DNA of 64,000 nt from Arbacia lixula. Taxonomy: Eukaryota > Echinodermata > Echinoidea > Arbacioida > Arbaciidae. A program made the translations under genes and the position numbers. Position 1 is the first letter of the stretch. Each line of letters opens with the position of its first letter. The notes under the pieces were generated by a model. That model searched no databases. It saw only the letters and a list, made by a program, of their open reading frames with translations, and was not told the origin of the DNA. Positions 57,090 to 64,000 of the stretch are shown here, piece after piece. The DNA lies in assembly GCA_963669155.1 (NCBI GenBank), contig OZ022579.1, positions 15,398,040-15,462,039 of the forward strand. Reading direction: 5' to 3'.

Positions 57090-57681
57090 GCATTGTTTAG
57101 ACTTGACCCGTGCTCGTATTGGGCATTCTCATTTGACTCATGCATACTTATTTGCAGTAGAAAATCTACCTCAATGCATATCATGTAATTATACACTAAC
57201 AATTAAACACATTCTCCTTGAATGTGTTGAACTTGCAAATATTCGTATTAACTTTTTGATTGTCCTGACCTCAAGACATAATTTAGAGATATTTCGCGAT
57301 TATGTGTTACAAACTTTCTAAAGAAGATCAATCTTTACACTAGATTTGAAGTGGAAAACTGATCGTATCCCCATCACAACAGGTATACCCTTGGGCAAGG
57401 TATCTTATTCCAATTGCCTAGTCTTTCGGAGGAGACTTTAAACTGTCGGTCCCGTGTAAAGGAGAGTCACACCATTGGCACGTTAAACAACCTGCTTCTC
57501 TTTTCATAAAGAGTAGGGAAGTTATCCCTAGGAAGTAGTTAACATATTTATTTATTTCTGATTTACAATCCTGCTCAAATTCTGTAAATGACATTAGGGA
57601 AACTTGAATTGTATTATCTTTTTAGATGAACTGTTCGACACTTATATGACACTCAAGTGTTAGTAGTGTCGTTAATTTCTT

Positions 57682-57725
<44 letters not shown>
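57090..57725 (+). mobile_element. LINE 3' end with (AATC)n tail
   Basis: LTRARIGHSHLTH-like start (seen as MTRARIGHSHLTHAYLF), then CISCNYTLTIKHILLECV: the C-terminal zinc-knuckle-like region found at the end of many non-LTR reverse transcriptases. A 3' UTR with GGAGAGTCACACCATTGGCA follows, and a TCAA tail at 57685-57725. 5' truncated, as most LINE copies are. Confidence 0.75.
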
Positions 57726-57728
<3 letters not shown>

Positions 57729-57870
57729 TTTATACTTACATCTCTGCAACACTCATGTTGTGCCCCTTTTTATTAATCGTCGCTTTTGCCGATCAGTCAC
57801 TATTTATATTTTCCTATATTAAGTCATATGTTGATATAATACATGTTTCAATGTTGTATATTTTTTTTAG

Positions 57871-58970
57871 TTCTTCAAGATTCGATGTACTGGTGGTCAA
57901 GACGCGACTCATCGACATCGCCTGGCCCGCCAATGCCAAGGAGATCGCGCGGGAGATCCTGGATGATGTCACGGACGGCGACACACGGCCTCTCCTGGTC
58001 CATGCCTTCTCATTCAGTAGCCACGTGTACGCCGAGATGCTCGACCTGATGGATGCATAAGAGGGAGAAGTGCGCGTCTGCGGAGCGGAGTAGCCGTTAG
58101 GCCAATGCATCGGTGCGTTGATCAGATCCTGTCCAGTTGTATTCTCTCCAGGGATAGCTACGAGGGTATCTACTCGCAGGCCGCCAACAACTCATTTACG
58201 CAGTTTGTCATCAAGAGGGTTGCAGAGACCTACTATTGGCTGACCAACAAGTACACCATGGATAGCATCGTCAAGGTGAGCTTGAAGGGTGAACTCTCCG
58301 GTGAGCATTGGCGTGAAGATGTGTAGTAAGCCAATGTGGTTTTGAGGGAATGGTAATGTAAGAGTTAAAGGTCGGTCCCATTGGTGGAGATGTCGCAAGG
58401 ACAGCATAGATAAGTTACAGAGACTTACAGGAGACTTAAAAAAAATCAAACACATTCGAAATCACGATGACTTCTCGGAGACCCGTCTAGTCTCGCGAGA
58501 CTCGGTCTCAAACAAGCCACATATTTCTAACATTTTACAAGGCATAAACTCAGCAGTAATTTACATCTTGGGGAATCATAGTTCATAATGATTCATTAAT
58601 GTATGAAGGAAAGCGAGAATTCCATAAGAATTTCCAAAGCAACAAAGCAGAATTATTAACGGTCCTATTGTTCTGCATTGTCCTTCAGGTGAATGAGATA
58701 TCTACTGGCCGCCCGGTCCAGGCGCCCGCCCTGAACCTCTTCTCTCGAGATGACCCGATCGCCACGGCCAAGGAAAACGACGAGTTGGTCGAGCAGTGGC
58801 GCAAGCATGTGGAGAGCGACCTTGACGTCAAGTGTTGCAGAGCTCCCCACTTTGCGAAGCACAGTGACGAGGAGAGCATCTACGGCTTTAAGGGCAGGCT
58901 GACACTGCAGCGCTGCCGCACGTTCCAGTTAGAGAAACTCAGCAGTAATTTACATCTTGTGGAATCATAA
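57871..58970 (+). CDS. TMEM53/DUF829-like gene or pseudogene
   Basis: Exon A (57871-58275) follows TTTTTTTTAG and reads FDVLVVKTRLIDIAWPAN, PLLVHAFSFSSHVYAEML, then in the next frame SYEGIYSQAANNSFTQFV and ETYYWLTNKYTMDSIV, donor AAG|GTGAGC. Exon B (58689-58970) follows CTTCAG: APALNLFSRDDPIATAKE, then CCRAPHFAKHSDEESIY. These are the alpha/beta-hydrolase-like blocks of DUF829 (TMEM53), including the SRDDPIA acid-turn and the HFAKH histidine block. One frame break lies at about 58030-58095. The N-terminal block (PxVxLxGW) was not found upstream. The C-terminus (KLSSNLHLVES) comes from a duplicated intron segment. Probably a decaying copy, or a gene with an assembly error. Confidence 0.65.
58546..58632. 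repeat. Intron segment duplicated at 58935-59022
   Basis: AAACTCAGCAGTAATTTACA through CGAGAATTCCATAAGAA occurs in the DUF829 intron and again overlapping the end of its last exon, with only a few differences. Confidence 0.9.
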
Positions 58971-59022
58971 TTCATAATGATTCATTAATGTATGAAGAAA
59001 AGCGAGAATTCCATAAGAATTC
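58935..59022. repeat. Second copy of the 87-bp segment, overlapping the stop
   Basis: Starts inside the codons for EKL and supplies the final codons and TAA of the exon. Confidence 0.9.
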
Positions 59023-59192
59023 CGTCATCGGCGGGGACGCTACTGTAGGAAGCGCCAAAGCAGGCCGAATTAAAGTAGAATGAGTGAGGGAGATTGTCGA
59101 GAACTCGCAGAGCTCAACAAATGAACACAAGGCTAAATCTTCCTAAAGGAATGGTCACTATAGACTGTATGATGGACTTTGGCACGACTTAA

Positions 59193-59557
59193 AGGACATA
59201 TACTGTACTGGGAAGACAAAAAAGCCGTCAAAAGGTGATCATGAGCAATCTTCTTGCCAGTGGTCTTAATTTCATGCATTGTCCATTTTAGAAACTTGCT
59301 GAAAGTTATTTGCCCTCAAATGATCCACATGCTGAGTAATTAGAGATTAAATCACAAATCCTGAAATTGTTCGGCCAGAACATTTTGAGGATTTGTAATT
59401 TAATCACTAATAACTGAAAATGTGGATCATTTGAGGGCAAATAACTTTCAGCAAGTTTCTAAAATGGACAATGCATGAAATTAAGACCATTGGCAAGAAG
59501 ATTGCTCATGATCACCTTTTGACGGCTTTTTTGTCTTCCCAGTACAGTATATGCCCT
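59193..59557. mobile_element. TTAA-flanked palindromic MITE
   Basis: TTAA at 59189 and 59558; ends AGGACATATACTGTACTGGG and the mirror CCCAGTACAGTATATGCCC. Same family as 20557-20912, with arms of about 170 bp sharing TTTGCCCTCAAATGATCCAC. Confidence 0.85.
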
Positions 59558-62500
59558 TTAACGAAGGATGAGTGAGGGAGATAATTAATCCGCGCAGCCA
59601 GCTTGACAAATGAACAAGAAATCTCTCCTACCAGAGATGCTTTTATAGGATGGACTTTTGCGAAACTTGACAAAATGGTAAGGGAGAGAGAGAGCCCGCT
59701 GATCTAGCGCAACAAATCAACTCTAACTCTTCCCTAAAATAAAGGTCACGATGAATCAACGGATGGGCTTTGGAACGATTTGAAGAGAACGTGCAGAGGT
59801 AGCTCAACTAATCAACGCTACATCTCTCCTTAAGGAGGGGTCATTGAAGGGTGGACTTTCCCACAGAGGAACACTGGGGTAACTCCACACATGTCCTATA
59901 TAAATATCAGCGACATATCTCTTTCTTGATTAAGCTGCGAGCGTTAGGATTGACTGGTCAAAAATAACCGCCAATCTTAATTGTTTACATGCCAAAACTC
60001 GCACATCATTATTGAACTAGCGGACTGCATCTCTTTTGGCGTATTGAGCATTGGTTTATAACTGATGCAGGGGAACAAAAGGTATTTTGTATCTACCCAT
60101 TGGACAGTCAATATAGACATTATAGACAGTACAGACAAATAGCGGATCATATTCAGATATGCCTAGAACGAGTATTTACCTAACTTGTGACATATGACTC
60201 AAGTCATAGCTGTATGTGTTATGTCACACAAAGAAGAATGTTTCATTATCATGTATGTATATTATGAAACTGATATGTGAGCCAAGAATCTGAAGGTTGA
60301 GATTTTGTACATCGTATACTGTGTAAAGTTGACTTGAAAGAGTTTGGATTGATTTAAAAGAACCAGGGGTATGGGGCATGGGAAGAAGGATTATTAAGTT
60401 GATAAGCATCCTGGCTGACTGGTTTACCATGATATGCAATTGATACAAAGAGCTCAGTACAGAGAACTGTGTGGCAATCCATGATCGCCTACGCCACACG
60501 ACAAAGCACCCAGAGAGAGAGAGAGAGATAGTATATCAAGCAGTCAAATTAACTTTCAAGATAGCTTGGACAGACCACAAGGCAAATCATGATCGTTGAA
60601 TTATTTCACGAAAAGTTGAATTGCATGCATGAATACTTTTGAACAAAGAAAGACAATATCTCTCTTAACCCTCATACTAGCGGGGAATTTCAAAGCATGT
60701 TAGGGTGGGGGGGGGGGGGATTATGGCCATGGGCCGCCCGATTCCCTCATTTTTTTTTTATAAGGGTCAAGAATTATGTACTCTACAAGTTGTATAGCTA
60801 CATTTACGAAAGTGCCTTTATTTTTTAAATTCAATAATGTATGCTCATTTATGCAAGAAATCACGAGATAAACCCTCAGGAATACCAATTTCTGGCACAA
60901 ATGTCTTTCAAAAATCCTTCATCAATTCCTGAAAAAAGGATAGGTTGTGGTAATTATGTCTCATGTAATTCATTGGGTTTTGTCAAGCGCATTTTACGAT
61001 TTCGGTGTAAGTGTGTGTGAATGTGGGTGTATGTGGGTTTGTGTGTGTGGTAATTATTTACACTACCTATTAGAAAAGTATTTACATGAAATGGGAAATC
61101 TCCTGCATGATTTTGTCCATATGATTGTGCTCAGTCATATAGAAAAAAAACACGAAATTTCATTGACATGTGTTTGGTAAACGTAATCTGATATCGGCAC
61201 GGTAGGTCCGATCGTCATGAATTTTGTATCAAAATGTACGGAAAGGATCAGAAAAAAAAAATCATGTTCGTTTCGAAATATTGAGGTGTTCGGAAGTACC
61301 GACATTAAAATGACGGGGGGTGGGGGAATAATGCACCCCCGTGAGTATTAGGATTAAAGGATTATGTGAAGCATGTTGAATTCTCAATACTGCACATATA
61401 AGGGAAAGTCGTTCCATGATGTATTAGTGTAAGAGACCGGCGGCATGGATCATTCTTCGACACATATCCCCGTCACACACACGCCTGTGTTGCAAGTAAT
61501 AGCATGTGAAGTGCACAGTATTGATGCAAGAGCACGACATGGAATTCATTCTCTATAAGAAGCAGAATAATTGTGGTTGTATTTAATTGAGGAAAGCAAT
61601 GTTTGAACAAACTATGTTATCAGAATCAGTGTTGGCGTGTGTAAAGTATCTAATTGGGGATTCAAGTGGCTTAGCTTCTTTGCATTGTAAAGTGTACAGT
61701 TCGGTTTTTCTTGATTTTCCCCGAGATGTTCCCTCACATATAAATATATGATTCTCTCTGCTTGTGATCTGCGTCTGGTTTCGCTGAAACTCCTTGCGTC
61801 GGACGCAAGGACGACGCAGGGAGGGATCGTAGAAGTTGGCAAGCAAGCTGCCAACTCCACATAGAAAAACGGTCGGTTGGGACCATGGCATAAGGGATCC
61901 TAGTATAAATGTACTTAATCTTTTAAAAGAATGAATAAATAAGAACTTAAGTTATATTTCTAAGCGTTTAATAAAGACAGCATTATAAAAGAACAGTTGT
62001 GTGTTTTTAATTTTTAGTTCTTGAAATAGAATGTATGTTTGTCACATATCCCACGTAATATCTCATTCTCATTTTCAATCTTAATTATTGTAATAATTTA
62101 TTTTACTTACTCTGATTTTATTGTGGGGAGGGGGGGGGGGGGGGGAGGCTCAGCCAGCAAATAATATGTAAGAAAACAACATGATATTTTTTATATTCAG
62201 GATAATTTTTGTCGACAATTGCCAAAGTGATGCATCACTGTTTGAATTGAGTTTTGACTAGGACAATTCTCTGCATCCACAATATAGATATTTGAGTGTT
62301 TCCTTCATCAAAACAATGAGCATTTACATGATTATACATGGATCAGTTTCATCATTACCGTATTGATATATGTCATGAATTTGAAAATGTTGATGCATTC
62401 AAGAATAAAAAATATATTTGTGGGGAAAATAAGCAACCGTCTACGTCTGCTTATCTGAATAGAGTACCGAAGAGTGACGCCATTTGAGCATTATTGTCAA

Positions 62501-63100
62501 GACAAATGGCTCTAAACAATACGGGCAGAACAAGCAGCGGTGATTACAACGGGGAATGCAATTGAGAATGCCGGACACTAGCCCGATATACAATATCGGA
62601 CAGGTAAACCTCTCAGTGGAGTGAGTTTGTTTAGAGCCAATTTGCCTTGACAAGATGTTCATATAACGACACCACTTCGGTACTCTATATGAAAGAATGC
62701 TTGCGTCGGTAGAGAAAAGAACAACGAAGATGGCCTTAGAGAAAGGGGGGGGGGGGTAGAGAGAGAGAAAGAGAGGAGGAGGGAAAGAGAGAGAGGTGGA
62801 GAGATAGAGGAGGTTGGGAGAGAGAGAGACGGAGAGAAAAGCGTGCGCCATGGAAAAGTAGTAACATTTCAATGGCCAATTATCTCACAGCATATAAGAT
62901 GTCATATCATAGTTCATGTTACTACAAGATTGTATCAGATTTAGAGCCTCTCGGGTCACTTTCAGGATACATCTGGGCAACAAATCCCCCCTCCCCCATG
63001 TGATTTTTTTTTTCATAAATTGCACATTTCTTTATATCAAAAAAGAGAATTACCTCAGTGATACATAGAAACTTGTCGACAATCTGCAAGTATGTTTAAT
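59558..63100. other. Gene-poor stretch
   Basis: Contains GA runs (60505-60530, 62745-62835), poly-G tracts (60706, 62127), a 9-bp perfect palindrome CCTTGCGTCGGACGCAAGG at 61793, and AT-rich sequence. The minus frame at 61583-61891 (VGSLLANFYDPSLRRPCV) has no support beyond length. I see no gene. Confidence 0.5.
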
Positions 63101-63129
63101 ACTCTTTGAAAAAGTACCAACATCAGCAA

Positions 63130-63207
63130 GCGGTCTGTTGGCTCATTTGGTAGAGCGTCAGACTGATAACCTGAAGGTCGTGAGTTCGATTCCTGACCGA
63201 GATGCTC
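63130..63207 (+). repeat. tRNA-derived SINE head (tRNA-Ile-like)
   Basis: Box A TGGCTCATTTGGTAGAG, an anticodon arm with CTGATAA, and box B GAGTTCGATTCCT are all present. The T stem and acceptor stem do not pair, so this is not a functional tRNA. TTTT follows closely. Confidence 0.6.
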
Positions 63208-63271
63208 TTTTGGTTTTTTTCTCGTTGATTTGAAACTAATAATCTATACGCTAAAATCACCAAGCAAAACC

Positions 63272-63610
63272 ACCGACGTCTTATAGCCTAGTGGTAGGGT
63301 AAGCGCCGGGACTACCTCACACTCGTGCTAGCGAGCACGGGTTCGAAACCCGCTAACTCCAAGGTTGCAAAACCAAGGTTCAAGGATTGTCGGATGGCCC
63401 GGCAAAGGCATTGGGATCACCCTTGTTCCTCCCCTAAAGAGTTAGAGTCTATAGTTTTTATAGGCTACAGTTTTTAGGAGGTAGGAAGGGACATGCGATG
63501 GGCCGGTCGCCATACCAGAAGGGAACTTATGGTAGTCGGTAAGGGTGATGAGCCCGAAGTCACGACACCTGAACTCCTGGCAACCATCGCTTAACCTTTC
63601 ATTTTTTTTG
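63272..63610 (+). repeat. Second tRNA-like SINE unit with tail
   Basis: Box A TAGCCTAGTGGTAGGG and a well-paired T arm CGGGTTCGAAACCCG. About 240 bp of body follows (GATGGCCCGGCAAAGGCATT). Probably a tRNA-derived SINE2-type element. Confidence 0.55.
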
Positions 63611-63908
63611 TCGTTGAAATGTTGACTTTAATTGTTGTTTTCCTTCTATCTCTGATGACAACAATCAACCAGAGCCTTATCATCTTTGTTGTTCCGTTTT
63701 TCATTATTCCATATTCCTCTTCTTATTACTTTTCTGCCCGTTTTTTTTTTGTCCATTGATTTTCTACACTTTCTTGGAGCATGTTGCATATAGGTTTTAA
63801 ATTATTCTACCTTACCATCAATGGTAGCTACCAAGAAAATCTATCTGCAACATGGCCCCGATCTCTGATATCATCCAATCTTTCTTGTTTCTTTCTTATA
63901 TCTACAGA

Positions 63909-64000
63909 GAAGAGGGTATCCTCAGCCAGGAAGGCTATCATTCAATCCTAAAGCGGAAGGCCTTCACTTCAGGGAAACGCCTGATTGGAGGAGGGTTCGT
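63909..64000 (+). CDS. Possible exon running off the window
   Basis: After TATATCTACAG the frame reads EEGILSQEGYHSILKR then KAFTSGKRLIGGG, open to the last base. Not recognised; too short to judge. Confidence 0.3.

Noticed and set aside
61583-61891. Minus-strand 102-residue frame as a gene
   Set aside because: No splice sites, family motif or codon bias that sets it apart from chance.
62441-62872. 143-residue minus-strand frame
   Set aside because: Half is GA-repeat translation and the rest shows no motif.
63130-63207. Functional tRNA-Ile gene
   Set aside because: Internal boxes are good, but acceptor and T stems do not pair.

Overview
This is AT-rich animal nuclear DNA with short exons, long introns and dense mobile-element and microsatellite content. 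Compact foldback elements, TTAA-flanked palindromic MITEs, 'cggaggcat'-type elements and tRNA-derived SINE heads are typical of marine deuterostomes. An echinoderm, probably a sea urchin, is my best guess; no sequence here proves the species.

The left two thirds (about 0.56-40.6 kb) hold one gene on the minus strand, read as MEI1 (meiosis inhibitor 1, the animal counterpart of plant PRD1), a HEAT/ARM-type protein needed for meiotic double-strand-break formation. I could assign 25 exons whose splice phases agree from an ATG at 40594 to a stop at 565, giving about 1,127 residues (human MEI1, from memory, about 1,270). Exons 10 (18719-18859), 12 (17441-17575), 13 (16286-16546) and 16 (12560-12620) carry the best family resemblance. 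One exon (14779-14976) has an apparent 1-nt deletion. A CpG-rich stretch at 40.65-41.05 kb is the likely promoter.

The introns of this gene contain many partial or whole copies of its own exons, both tandem and inverted: I count at least 16 relics for nine different exons. The most striking are an eight-fold array of the 3' part of exon 9 (19.19-20.45 kb) and an inverted, still open copy of exon 10 at 25.6-25.9 kb.

From 41.3 to 54.6 kb there is no host gene, only repeats: an ACTGG-rich array with a change of polarity; a large DNA element (42480-50552) with matching ends and a TA target duplication, built mostly of CRE-like TGACGTCA palindromes in a 555-bp higher-order repeat and carrying a decayed, apparently spliced transposase-like gene; a foldback element (50951-51815) with a lone TATA promoter; and a 345-bp tandem repeat array.

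The right end (55-64 kb) has exon-like sequence at 55.4 and 56.4 kb, a LINE 3' end at 57.1-57.7 kb, a TMEM53/DUF829-like gene or pseudogene on the plus strand (57871-58970) with one internal frame break and a 3' end altered by a local duplication, a TTAA MITE, two tRNA-like SINE heads at 63.1-63.4 kb and a possible further exon running off the window.
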